Below, piece after piece: positions 32,335 to 45,760 of a stretch of 64,000 bases of DNA. This DNA comes from Candidula unifasciata (taxonomy: Eukaryota; Mollusca; Gastropoda; Stylommatophora; Geomitridae), in contig CAJHNH020000552.1 in assembly GCA_905116865.2 (NCBI GenBank), positions 171,001 to 235,000 of the forward strand, written 5' to 3'. The translations under genes were made by a program, and so were the position numbers. The notes under the pieces were generated by a model. That model made no database searches and was not told the DNA's origin. It worked only from the letters and a program-made list of their open reading frames with translations. The first letter of the stretch is position 1; each line of letters starts with the position of its first letter.

Positions 32335-33744
32335 TAAAATTGGGGCAAGCTGGTATGCGACATTGTTGGCTTGTTGGATTCTTGCTTCGATCTCTCTGTC
32401 TATTTTACCATTGGATGTAAAGATACTTCCCAAGTATTTAAATTCTTGCACTTGTTTTAGGCTGTGATCTAGAATCTTTATGTCGATGGTCTGTTGCTCT
32501 CTACTTATGCTCATGACTTCTGTCTTTTCAGTATTGATCTTCATATGATGCTTGAGGCAACTGTCGTGTAGTAGGTTTATGTGGTCTTGCAGTTGTTTAC
32601 TATCACTGTGAAATATGCATTGATCGTCGGCAAAGAGCAGCTCATTGAAGTCCTCCTGTTTATCGACATCTGTTGGTGTTATGTCTATTTTATTAATATT
32701 GTCCATAAATATTATGAAAAGTAAAGGTGATAATACACAACCTTGTCTTACTCCTGATGTTACTGGGAACCAGTCTGTGATGCCAGCTCTTGTTCTAATG
32801 GCGCTTTCACTTTGTCTATAAATAGCCCTAACACAATCTAAAATTGTTCCATTTATACCGTAGTTTTCAAGAACTTTCCATAATAAATTTCTGTTTACTC
32901 TATCGAAAGCTTTTTCTTGATCTATGAAAGCGATGTTCATTTGATGTCTGTGTTCTATTGTCTTTTCGCTAACTTGTCTTAAAGCAAAAATAGCGTCAGT
33001 ACACCCTCTTCCTTTCCTAAATCCGACCTGTGTTGGGCTCAGGATCGGTTCTACAACGGATCTAATTCGTTGTTCCAGAATTTTGGCAAACATTTTTCCT
33101 ACGTGGCTTAGAAGGGAGATGCCTCTGTAATTGTTACAATCTTGCTTATTGCCTTTTCTTTTCCAAATTGGGACTATAAGGGCTCTTTGCCAAACTATTG
33201 GTACAGTTCTTTCATTCCAGGCTTTCCTAAATATGTGGAGTAGCCAGGTGACTCCAACTTCTCCACAAGCCTGTATTGCCTCGGCTGATATTCCATCAAC
33301 ACCTGATGCCTTATTTTTGGGACTGCATCTGATTGCTTCTCTGACTTCTTGTTCGATTATTGTAGGCTGTTCCTCGTTTGTACATCTGGGTGTGAATGGT
33401 ACTGTTTCCTCATTTCCTGTTACATTCAGAAGAGTCTGAAAATATTCTTTCCACCTTTCTCTGATCTTGCCCTCCTCATGTATGGGTTTGCCTTGACTAT
33501 CATTGACATATTCAGATGGCTGGAATGGTTCATCTCTAGTTCTCATTTTTGCAATGGTTTTGTAAAACTGTCTACTAGATTTAGCACAGATTTTGGTAAG
33601 ATTTTCCCCATACATGATCCAGGATGTTTCCTTGGATTGTTTAATTTCTCTTGCAGATTGTCGCCTGGCAATTCTGTACTTGATATAATCGTCATCTGAG
33701 CGGGATCTTAGCCATTTCTTGTATTGCTCCTTTTTACATTTCAC
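32311..33744 (-). pseudogene. RTE-like reverse transcriptase, 477-codon open frame in truncated LINE
   Basis: This would be the RNA-directed DNA polymerase of a non-LTR element. Motifs in order: NNYRGISLL (about residues 205-212), GFRKGRGCTDAIF (241-253), FIDQEKAFDRV (273-283, first catalytic Asp), SGVRQGCVLSPLLF (330-343), LLFADDQ (369-375, catalytic Asp pair) and KYLGSIF (436-442). All RT signatures are intact. Upstream, the frame reads AWWNDKVKQAV-like sequence after a frameshift near 33,760. Downstream, a one-base slip in an A-run near 32,335 ends the frame at TPCCPS. The product would lack an endonuclease and a proper C-terminus, so it is called a pseudogene. Confidence 0.88.
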
Positions 33745-33862
33745 TGCTTGTTTTACTTTATCATTCCACCATGCTGTTTTTTCCTGAACGTTCCTCCTGT
33801 GTATCTAATACCACAGAGTGTTGTTAGGCAGTTCAGAAGAGTGTTCTTAAATTTTTGCCACT

Positions 33863-34231
33863 AGTGATGAATAAACCAAACGGGTAATATTTTATAAGAT
33901 ATTGTAAAAGAAACAAAATATGAAATGAAATTACCACGAAGAATACGAAAGGCTGGTTTTCTTGTGTGTAATTTCCAAGTTCGTGCATGAAAAAAGTAAT
34001 CGATAACGTACACATGTGAAAATGAATAAAGGTAAAATTTCGAAAACGGTCTAGACTTCGAACATAGAACGACTTCCCTATTTCAGTTTGAAACGACAAT
34101 ATAATGGTCGTTTAGGATTTCATTAGATTTTAGATTGTAGAAAAGCAATAAACGAACAGGATAATTTGATTTTTTAAATAAAAAGGTTGGAAGTCTGTAT
34201 TATTTTGTCTTTCATTATTATTTTATTATTA
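33863..34231. repeat. Second half of the ~650-bp dispersed repeat, unit 3
   Basis: It resumes CTAGTGATGAATAAACCAAA after the LINE and is collinear with 17,701-18,071. Confidence 0.65.
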
Positions 34232-34239
34232 AATTAGAC

Positions 34240-35010
34240 GGCCCTACTTTGAACGGCGCCTTAAAATGGCGGCCGTAATATGATGCCAAATTCTGGCAAG
34301 AAAATATCCGAACGGTGTTCACCAATATCTAAAATACGGACTTTCTGCCAAGGGACAAATCGCAGCAAAACTATAATTACTTGACAATCAATATTGCACA
34401 CGGTAGTAGCAGACGATAAATACCGACCGTTGGACAATTTCGAGCGTTTCTGCAGACGACGATACTAGCAGACGATATTAGCGACCGTTGACCAATTTCG
34501 AGACATTACAGACGATGAAAGCCAGTTAGCAATACTGTTTTCTTCCGATGGAAGGATTTAGCAGCGGTAGATGTCAGACTTGTCGGCATGCGCCAAACGC
34601 GATTAAACTCATCGCCGAGCGTATCCCCCGCGCCGCTATGCACAGCATGGATGGGGGGCTAAACTAGGTGCCTGGGACTCATGAGTAAAGTAACTGGAGG
34701 AAGTTGCAGGATATGCAGTAGCTGCTGCTCATGAGTCCCAGCAATCTAGTTTAGTCCCCATCCGTGCCGCGCGTAGCGGTGTCTGGGATACGGTCTTCGG
34801 TGAGGCACACTCGCAGAAGCAGGTCCGCAAGTAACATATCGCCGAGACCCTGTTAGAGCATTTGTTTCGATATACGGAGCCGGCACATATATTTTTAATA
34901 GAACTGAGCCGCATTTGGATATTTTATGGCCAGAATGTGGCCAATTTAGCTCTTTTTCAAATGGCATCATATTGCGGCCGCCATTTTAAGGCGCCGTACA
35001 AAGTAGAGAC
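34240..35010. mobile_element. Merlin-type MITE, unit 3 copy
   Basis: Same insertion as 18080-18837: the AATTAGAC duplication lies at 34232-34239 and 35011-35018. A 13-bp internal gain (GATACTAGCAGAC, about 34,460) distinguishes it. It shows that units 2 and 3 share ancestry after unit 1 split off. Confidence 0.83.
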
Positions 35011-35018
35011 AATTAGAC

Positions 35019-36800
35019 TATCCTCCGATTAACAGCCACATATTATACTGGCAAAAAACACACCCTGACAAAGCCTCAATCACATGTAAGCTGCGTATTT
35101 CCTCCTACAAACATATTGCGGCAAAACTAGGATTACTGTCCGTTGAAAATTTCGAGAAACGCAACAATACACACGATAATTAGAGTTCAGGCGCAGGTTA
35201 GCGATAGTGTTCTTCCGATTATCATTAAAGTCACAGCCGAGCGTATCCCCCGCGGTGGGGGGAGGGCTAAATTAAATCGCTGGAACTCACGAGCAGCAGC
35301 TACCGCCTGTCCTGCAACTTCCTCCAATTTTTTTGCTTGTGAGTCCCAACCATCTAGTTTAGCCCCCTATCCGGCGTAGGAAATACTCTCGACGGTAAAA
35401 ACTGCCTTACCAATGGGGCACCGATCATATTTAGCCGAGTTTCAATGTCGCCGCAGCCACAAATAGCAGATTTTCGGGCACTATTTGCAACTTCTTCATT
35501 ATTTCCATTCAAAACGTTGATAGCTTGGCTTAGAACTGACAGACAGGCATAAATGAGGTACCGCTAGAAAGAGCTTATTAATATGTATCGAGCTGTATAC
35601 TACTTATTTTATAAGTAAAAATAAACATGATTGGAAAATTTGACTAGCGTCCTAAATATTTCTTAATAGTTCTAGACAAAGACTTAACTAGGTACACTAA
35701 AACAAATGCTGTTAGACTTTTGGTATTGGGAAGAGCTTTAAAAAAAAAAAGTAATTAATTGAAAAAAGACTAAAGAGTCTATTCTCACTAAATTAAAAAC
35801 TGATAACTGAGTAAGATCAGGATTAGATTAATTAGACCAGATCAGTCCACATATGTTTTCAGGGCCCCATTGTGGAAGAAAACAAGAATAGACCCACTGC
35901 CTGCCCAAGAGCATGTTGTAGGAGTGGAATAATTGGGAGCTTCCTTTGAAGTCAGAGTACATCTGCCTGTCACTGTGTTTGTAAGTCACTGGTGTTTTAG
36001 TTTTGTTATCATAATTGTTCAGTCGAAGATATAGTCCTCCGGCAAGGAGTGACCAGAGTATCTGGTTGACTAGCAACTAACAACACTTTGAGGAAAGGTA
36101 AGACGACCATATAATCAGACCATTACTTGCACCCCTGATATTGTCATGGGAATTTATACTGGCCTCTGGAATGGAGACTGCTTATATGAATTTCTCAAGT
36201 GCTGTGATGTTGGCTCTTATTTTGACTCTATCAGATTGTTAAGTCAATCCTTTTAACCTTTAACCTATCGGACAGTCAAATGAAAAGGTAGCTTTTGAAC
36301 TGAAATGATACAGAAGCATGCTTATGATGCAATGCTTTTATTAAAATGAATAGTGACACTGACACTAATTTTTCACAAGATGTGATACCTCAAAGCAAAG
36401 TGTCTAGTGTCTAATGAGCAACTTTATATCACATCTGAAATACTTCCGTGTTCTGATAGCAGCAGATATAAGTGTTAGTTAAAGAAGTTTAATGAAAAAG
36501 CAAAGGCAGCATTTTAGAATAGGAAAAACTCATTTGTAGATCTTCATCTTCTGCCTTTTAACCCACAGTGGAGCATAGGCCCTCACCAACTCATGTCAAG
36601 GCGTTCTATCCTTCACTATTGCATGCGGCTCTCCCTATGTCCTCCTTATCATTTTTAACTTGACTCTCTAGCTCCCTTCTGCATGTGTTTTTGTCTTTAT
36701 TTCTAAGTCCCTGAGGATTCCAGTGCAAAGACATTCTGGTTATATTATTCTAAGATTTATACCATTTTTTCCTAAGTATGAGACATAGTTATTTTTATGT
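35019..36800. other. Foldback and repeat-relic spacer, unit 3
   Basis: Collinear with 18,846-20,640: palindromic core at 35,232-35,400, GAA-tailed element at 35,845-35,990, worn LINE tails at 36,080-36,220 and 36,543-36,700. No gene. Confidence 0.55.
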
Positions 36801-36804
36801 TTTA

Positions 36805-39800
36805 AAGCAAATAGCTAGATAGGTAAGTATGTAGGTAGATAGTTGAATACTTGATTGCAGCAACTGTTAATCTGTGAGAATTTAGCAAGCTAGATAGGTA
36901 AATATGTAGGTAGATAGTTGAAAACCTGACTGCAGTAGCTGTTAATCTGTGAGAATTTAGCAAGCTAGATAGGTAAATATGTAGGTAGATAGTTGAATAC
37001 TTGGCTGCAGTAGCTGTTAATCTGTGAGAAGTTAGCAAGCTAGATAGGTAAATATGTAGGTAGATAGTTGAATACTTGGCTGCAGTAGCTGTTAATCTGT
37101 GAGAAGTTAGCAAGCTAGATAGGTAAATATGTAGGTAGATAGTTGAATACTTGGCTGCAGTAGCTGTTAATCTGTGAGAATTTAGCAAGCTAGATAGGTA
37201 AATATGTAGGTAGATAGTTGAATACCTGACTGCAGCAACTGTTAATCTGTGAGAAGTTAGCAAGCTAGATAGGTAAATATGTAGGTAGATAGTTGAATAC
37301 TTGGCTGCAGTAGCTGTTAATCTGTGAGAATTTAGCAAGCTAGATAGGTAAATATGTAGGTAGATAGTTGAATACCTGACTGCAGCAACTGTTAATCTGT
37401 GAGAAGTTAGCAAGCTAGATAGGTAAATATGTAGGTAGATAGTTGAATACTTGGCTGCAGTAGCTGTTAATCTGTGAGAAGTTAGCAAGCTAGATAGGTA
37501 AATATGTAGGTAGATAGTTGAATACTTGGCTGCAGTAGCTGTTAATCTGTGAGAATTTAGCAAGCTAGATAGGTAAATATGTAGGTAGATAGTTGAAAAC
37601 CTGACTGCAGTAGCTGTTAATCTGTGAGAATTTAGCAAGCTAGATAGGTAAATATGTAGGTAGATAGTTGAATACTTGGCTGCAGTAGCTGTTAATCTGT
37701 GAGAAGTTAGCAAGCTAGATAGGTAAATATGTAGGTAGATAGTTGAATACTTGGCTGCAGTAGCTGTTAATCTGTGAGAAGTTAGCAAGCTAGATAGGTA
37801 AATATGTAGGTAGATAGTTGAATACTTGGCTGCAGTAGCTGTTAATCTGTGAGAATTTAGCAAGCTAGATAGGTAAATATGTAGGTAGATAGTTGAATAC
37901 CTGACTGCAGCAACTGTTAATCTGTGAGAAGTTAGCAAGCTAGATAGGTAAATATGTAGGTAGATAGTTGAATACTTGGCTGCAGTAGCTGTTAATCTGT
38001 GAGAATTTAGCAAGCTAGATAGGTAAATATGTAGGTAGATAGTTGAATACCTGACTGCAGCAACTGTTAATCTGTGAGAAGTTAGCAAGCTAGATAGGTA
38101 AATATGTAGGTAGATAGTTGAATACTTGGCTGCAGTAGCTGTTAATCTGTGAGAAGTTTAGCAAGCTAGATAGGTAAATATGTAGGTAGATAGTTGAATA
38201 CTTGGCTGCAGTAGCTGTTAATCTGTGAGAATTTAGCAAGCTAGATAGGTAAATATGTAGGTAGATAGTTGAATACTTGGCTGCAGTAGCTGTTAATCTG
38301 TGAGAAGTTAGCAAGCTAGATAGGTAAATATGTAGGTAGATAGTTGAATACTTGGCTGCAGTAGCTGTTAATCTGTGAGAATTTAGCAAGCTAGATAGGT
38401 AAATATGTAGGTAGATAGTTGAATACTTGGCTGCAGTAGCTGTTAATCTGTGAGAATTTAGCAAGCTAGATAGGTAAATATGTAGGTAGATAGTTGAATA
38501 CTTGGCTGCAGTAGCTGTTAATCTGTGAGAAGTTAGCAAGCTAGATAGGTAAATATGTAGGTAGATAGTTGAATACTTGGCTGCAGTAGCTGTTAATCTG
38601 TGAGAATTTAGCAAGCTAGATAGGTAAATATGTAGGTAGATAGTTGAATACTTGGCTGCAGTAGCTGTTAATCTGTGAGAATTTAGCAAGCTAGACAGGT
38701 AAATATAAAGGTAGATAGTTGAATACTTGGCTGCAGTAGCTGTTAATCTGTGAGAAGTTAGCAAGCTAGATAGGTAAATATAAAGGTAGATAGTTGAATA
38801 CTTGGCTGCAGTAGCTGTTAATCTGTGAGAAGTTAGCAAGCTAGATAGGTAAATATAAAGGTAGATAGTCGAATACTTGGCTGCAGTAGCTGTTAATCTG
38901 TGAGAAGTTAGCAAGCTAGATAGGTAAATATAGATAGTAGGTAGATAGTTTGTGAGAATACAAGCTGACTGCAGTAGGTACTGTTAATCTGTGAGAAGTT
39001 AGCAAGCTAGATAGGTAAATATGTAGGTAGATAGTTGAATACTTGGCTGCAGTAGCTGTTAATCTGTGAGAAGTTAGCAAGCTAGATAGGTAAATATGTA
39101 GGTAGATAGTTGAATACTTGGCTGCAGTAGCTGTTAATCTGTGAGAAGTTAGCAAGCTAGATAGGTAAATATGTAGGTAGATAGTTGAATACTTGGCTGC
39201 AGTAGCTGTTAATCTGTGAGAAGTTAGCAAGCTAGATAGGTAAATATGTAGGTAGATAGTTGAATACTTGGCTGCAGTAGCTGTTAATCTGTGAGAATTT
39301 AGCAAGCTAGATAGGTAAATATGTAGGTAGATAGTTGAATACTTGGCTGCAGTAGCTGTTAATCTGTGAGAAGTTAGCAAGCTAGATAGGTAAATATGTA
39401 GGTAGATAGTTGAATACTTGGCTGCAGTAGCTGTTAATCTGTGAGAAGTTAGCAAGCTAGATAGGTAAATATGTAGGTAGATAGTTGAATACTTGGCTGC
39501 AGTAGCTGTTAATCTGTGTGAGATTTAGCAAGCTAGATAGGTAAATAGATAGGTAGGTAGATAGTTGAATACTTGGCTGCAGTAGCTGTTAATCTGTGAG
39601 AAGTTAGCAAGCTAGATAGGTAAATATAGCAAGGTAGATAGTTAGATACTTGGCTGCAGTAGCTGTTAATCTGTGAGAAGTTAGCAAGCTAGATAGGTAA
39701 ATATAAAGGTAGATAGTCGAATACTTGACTGCAGTAGCTGTTAATCTGTGAGAAGTTAGCAAGCTAGATAGGTAAATATAAAGGTAGATAGTTGAATACC

Positions 39801-41110
39801 TGACTGCAGCAACTGTTAATCTGTGAGAAGTTAGCAAGCTAGATAGGTAAATATGTAGGTAGATAGTTGAATACCTGACTGCAGCAACTGTTAATCTGTG
39901 AGAAGTTAGCAAGCTAGATAGGTAAATATGTAGGTAGATAGTTGAATACTTGGCTGCAGTAGCTGTTAATCTGTGAGAAGTTAGCAAGCTAGATAGGTAA
40001 ATATAAAGGTAGATAGTTGAATACTTGACTGCAGTAGCTGTTAATCTGTGAGAAGTTAGCAAGCTAGATAGGTAAATATAAAGGTAGATAGTTGAAAACC
40101 TGACTGCAGCAACTGTTAATCTGTGAGAAGTTAGCAAGCTAGATAGGTAAATATAAAGGTAGATAGTTGAATACCTGACTGCAGCAACTGTTAATCTGTG
40201 AGAAGTTAGCAAGCTAGATAGGTAAATATAAAGGTAGATAGTTGAATACTTGACTGCAGTAGCTGTTAATCTGTGAGAAGTTAGCAAGCTAGATAGGTAA
40301 ATATAAAGGTAGATAGTTGAATACCTGACTGCAGCAACTGTTAATCTGTGAGAAGTTAGCAAGCTAGATAGTAAATATAAAGGATAGTTGTGACTGCAGC
40401 AACTGTTATCTGTGAGAAGTTAGCAAGCTAGATAGTAAATATAAAGGTAGATAATACCTGACTGCAGCAACTGTTAATCTGTGAGAAGTTAGCAAGCTAG
40501 ATAGGTAAATATGTAGGTAGATAGTTGAATACCTGACTGCAGCAACTGTTAATCTGTGAGAAGTTAGCAAGCTAGATAGGTAAATATGTAGGTAGATAGT
40601 TGAATACTTGGCTGCAGTAGCTGTTAATCTGTGAGAAGTTAGCAAGCTAGATAGGTAAATATGTAGGTAGATAGTTGAATACTTGGCTGCAGTAGCTGTT
40701 AATCTGTGAGAAGTTAGCAAGCTAGATAGGTAAATATGTAGGTAGATAGTTGAATACTTGGCTGCAGTAGCTGTTAATCTGTGAGAAGTTAGCAAGCTAG
40801 ATAGGTAATATGTAAGGTAGATAGTTGAATACTTGGCTGCAGTAGCTGTTAATCTGTGAGAAGTTAGCAAGCTAGATAGGTAAATATAAAGGTAGATAGT
40901 TGAAAACCTGACTGCAGCAACTGTTAATCTGTGAGAAGTTAGCAAGCTAGATAGGTAATATAAGGTAGGTAGATAGTTGAATACCTGACTGCAGCAACTG
41001 TTAATCTGTGAGAAGTTAGCAAGCTAGATAGGTAAATATAAAGGTAGATAGTTGAATACCTGACTGCAGCAAGCTGTTAATCTGTGAGAAGTTAGCAAGC
41101 TAGATAGGTA
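36805..41110. repeat. 75-bp satellite, expanded array (about 57 units), unit 3
   Basis: Near-identical 75-bp units run for 4.3 kb. Variants are GTAGG or AAAGG, CTTGGCTGCAGTAGC or CCTGACTGCAGCAAC, and GAGAATTTAG or GAGAAGTTAG. The rare AAAACCTGACTGCAGTAGC unit recurs exactly 675 bp apart (36,921 and 37,596), and the variant order of units 1-7 repeats in units 10-16, a nine-unit higher-order repeat. Because 75 is divisible by 3, long minus-strand frames stay open (up to 428 codons). They are a by-product of the period. Units near 38,935-38,960 and 40,360-40,460 are irregular. Confidence 0.95.
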
Positions 41111-41259
41111 AGAACTATCATGAAAACAGGATATAAACAATAAGTAGATGGTTGTAGCAATGATCATAAATAATAGTTGGACTGCAGCAAAACTCAGCAT
41201 TTGTTAACTGTTTGTGGGTTAACTAGACAGTTTTACATTCTGTAGTTTGCCATATATGA

Positions 41260-41580
41260 ATGTTAAGAATCCCTTGGACTGCCAGAGTAACTAACAAGGA
41301 TTGCTTGAAAGAGGCTAATGAAAGGATATCAATGCATACAGCTATAAGCAAAATACAAGCACTGTTCTTCAGTCATGTGATAAAGGGGAAGGTTTGGGAG
41401 AATATTTTGATAACTGGAAAAATCAACGGTAGAAAATGGAGAAGCAGACCGATAGATGGATTGCGACAGTGGCACTGAGGGATATCATCGGTGAAACTGA
41501 TCCAGAGGGAAAGCGGCCGTGATCTGTAGAGATGTATGTACGCCTGCACTAGTCATCAGGGCACATGATGAGTTTGCCAT
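41260..41580 (+). pseudogene. 3' end of a LINE reverse transcriptase ORF, unit 3 copy
   Basis: 72 codons: LRIPWTARVTNKDCLKEA, FFSHVIKGK and RPIDGLRQWH-stop. It is almost the same as 21791-22110. The sequence just upstream (41,111-41,250) is a shortened, patchy version of unit 2. Confidence 0.7.
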
Positions 41581-41959
41581 ATGCCTCCTAAACAGTAAAC
41601 GTGCAGTGCAATCCACTGTCTGTATCAATACAGGTCTACTCCCAGATCGCATACAGCAGAATCTAACCCAGTATGTTAGAATTTAGAACTGTTTAAAACC
41701 CTTAAGCTACAGATGCTGCTGATAATAATGCAGCAAGATAAAATTTAACTTTATAGTGACAAAAGACCTATTGTAACTAAAAGTATTTGCACAAATGTAA
41801 TAATGCACAGAGAATGTGTCTTCTGATGTTAAAGTTATCACCAAAATATCTGATTAAGAATTTGCAATCACACTAGGATCACCAGTCAAATATTCACAGG
41901 ATTCTGAAAAGTTTTCTTAATTTTAAAGTGGGTGTTATTACTGTCTTTGTAGACAGATA
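41581..41959. other. AT-rich unit-shared noncoding sequence, unit 3
   Basis: Collinear with 22,111-22,502; nothing recognised. Confidence 0.45.
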
Positions 41960-42175
41960 AGCTAGCAGCATATCGTTTACAGGACCTTGCAAAACTAGTA
42001 TTTTTTGGGAGATGTGCTTTTTCTAGGCAGATTTACGTTTGTTAGTTTGCCATTTCTTCCTGAATGGTCTGCATTTAATACAACTGACAAAACCGGTCTG
42101 CTGCCACACAGCCTGCAGCTGGGATCAAAGGGGGCATTTTGAAGCATGTTTGCAATGCCTCAGCAACAGACACTA
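41960..42175 (-). repeat. Decayed SINE upstream of zinc-finger copy 3
   Basis: Same family and location as 8937-9140 and 22503-22705, ending about 30 bp before the ATG. Confidence 0.65.
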
Positions 42176-42204
42176 AATGACAGATAAGTAAACATATATA
42201 AAAC

Positions 42205-43827
<1,623 letters not shown>

Positions 43828-43859
43828 TGATTACTGTACGGCGATATTCTGTGTATAGA

Positions 43860-44310
43860 TTATTCTGAGAAAACATACAGGAGACATAATTTACAAATAG
43901 TGATGACTGTGGTGCATATTTTAAATCAGCTACAAGTTGAAAGTACCATACCAGTACACATACACATACGAGTGTGATAGATGTGGTGCTTCTTTAAATA
44001 TATTTACACAAATGATTGTACACAATAGAAAATACGCAGGAGAGAAATCGTGTAAGTGTGATAATTTTGGTAAATCTTTTGCTCATGCTAACAGAATAAA
44101 TGCACATAAGAGAGTAATTACAGGAAAAAACCATACAAATGTTGTATTTGTGGTGCATGTTTTATTTGATCCATGACATAATGCATTCTGGAGACTCCAC
44201 CCCTCCCCTTTAAAAAAAATACAGTTGTGATGTTTATAATCTCTGTTAAAAAAAAAAAATTTGAGACAAACAAGAGATAAACTTAACAAATATGGTATTT
44301 GTGGTCTATC
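43860..44310 (+). pseudogene. Decayed C2H2 finger array downstream of copy 3, first part
   Basis: Pieces such as YECDRCGASLNIFTQMIVHN and KSCKCDNFGKSFAHANRINA are readable at 43,965-44,100, better preserved here than in units 1 and 2. Frames break at 44,160 and again at the A-tracts of 44,210-44,260. Confidence 0.72.
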
Positions 44311-44419
44311 TTTTCTTAAGTGTTACAATATAAAGAGGATACATACAGGAGGAGGGGGGGGGGGAGTTATAAATGTTTTGACTGTGGACCATCACTTCTG
44401 TCAACCAGCGGGTTGAAGT

Positions 44420-44861
44420 ACCATATGTGTACTCATACAAGAGTGTTGAAGTACCATATGTGTACACATACAGGAGTGTTGAAGTACCATATGTGTACAC
44501 ATACAGGAGTGTTGAAGTACCATATGTGTACACATACAAGAGTGTTGAAGTACCATATGTGTACACATACAGCAGTGTTGAAGTACCATATGTGTACACA
44601 TACAAGAGTGTTGAAGTACCATATGTGTACACATACAAGAGTGTTGAAGTACCATATGTGTACATATACAAGAGTGTTGAAGTACCATATGTGTACATAT
44701 ACAAGAGTGTTGAAGTACCATTTGTGTACATATACAAGAGTGTTGAAGTACCATATGTGTACACATACAAGAGTGTTGAAGTACCATATGTGTACACATA
44801 CATGAGTGTTTAAGTATCATATGTGTACATATACAAGAGTGTTGAAGTACCATTTGTGTAC
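44420..44861 (+). repeat. 33-bp minisatellite born from a half zinc finger, left array
   Basis: About 13 units of 33 bp (AGTGTTGAAGTACCATATGT, then GTACACATACAAG). In one frame each unit reads LKYHMCTHTRV, which is the helix-to-HxxxH half of a finger like [11 protein letters not shown] in genes 1-3. Six frames stay open because the period is 33. A G-run (44,346-44,355) precedes it. It is absent from units 1 and 2, where a single such finger half is seen. Confidence 0.9.
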
Positions 44862-44866
44862 ATATA

Positions 44867-45480
44867 TGTTGTAATCTTATTGTCCAAGAGTTAAAGTTTC
44901 TTCTAGTGGTCACAGCCCAGGTGAAAGGTTCACACAGCGGCCACGGGTCGGGTCGTTACCTAGGATACGAGCTAATTGAATTCTGGGCGATTAACACAAA
45001 GGCTCCTGCAGAACACAAAGGATTCGGCAGTCAAGATATTTCCCTTGTTCGAGTCAGACGTTCCCTCTTTGTGAGGTTTTGATTATCCGTACTTACGGGA
45101 GACAGTTTAATGTCTATTTATTTATTATAATGGCAGGAGTCCATTGAGAAAAGAGTGTAATTCTTTTATATTCTCAGAGTAGATAATAGGGAGTTATTAT
45201 CGTACGTTTTATTGAATAATCATCATCATCTTGTGACGTGTAAATTTAATGCCATTAAAGTTTATGTGGCCTGTCACAAGCGTTATTGTTGGCTTGTAAA
45301 GATAGCAACTGTATTACATGATGCTGTGTCGGTGCCAAGTGTGCCAGTTATAGAATGCAGGACTTCACTGTAGCACATCCATCAAGGAGATATCCAGCGG
45401 AATGTTGAATAGGCACCCTAGGCCTAAATACTTGGTTCTTGAATATCTTCAACAAAGTGTACAAAATTAAGTGTACAACA
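44867..45480. mobile_element. Solo LTR of 614 bp inserted in the 33-bp minisatellite
   Basis: The ends are TGTTGTA and TACAACA (7-bp perfect inverted termini). The flanks are a perfect 5-bp duplication ATATA (44862-44866 and 45481-45485). The minisatellite resumes on the right. No internal ORF. The family differs from the 1454-bp LTR. Confidence 0.85.
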
Positions 45481-45485
45481 ATATA

Positions 45486-45760
45486 CAAGAGTGTTGAAGT
45501 ACCATATGTGTACACATACAGGAGTGTTGAAGTACAAACCAGAGTGTTGAAGTACCATATGTGTACACATACAGGAGTGTTGAGGTACCATATGTGTACA
45601 CATACAGGAGTGTTGAAGTACCATATATGTACACATACAAGAGAGTTGAAGTATCATATGTGTACACATACAAGAGTGTTGAAGTATCATATGTGTACAT
45701 ATACAAGAGTGTTGAAGTACCATATGTGTACACATACAAGAGAGAAGCACCAGAAATGTG
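45486..45760 (+). repeat. 33-bp half-finger minisatellite, right array
   Basis: About 8 units continue after the LTR, then run into a recognisable finger (REKHQKCDDCGASFS at 45,742-45,786), so the array is anchored in former finger-coding DNA. Confidence 0.88.

Larger units (their letters stand above)
31840..33849 (-). mobile_element. RTE-like LINE, 5' truncated, private to unit 3
   Basis: It is inserted in a dispersed repeat whose intact form is at about 17,700 in unit 2. The flanks AATTTTTACT (31830-31839) and AATTTTTGCCACT (33850-33862) look like an imperfect target duplication. The minus strand carries an RT ORF and a C-terminal region and ends in AAAAGAAGAAAGAAG. The endonuclease is missing, as is usual after 5' truncation. 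The private position and mostly open RT suggest a young insertion. Confidence 0.83.

Noticed and set aside
36802..40945. Long minus-strand open frames (428, 274, 179, 252 and 179 codons) with a 25-residue repeat
   Set aside because: They follow from a 75-bp period free of stops in that frame. Composition is low-complexity, unit changes are not biased to third positions by eye, and no start or promoter context is seen.
44306..44913. Open frames of 128-170 codons on both strands
   Set aside because: Caused by the 33-bp half-finger minisatellite; all frames are open together.
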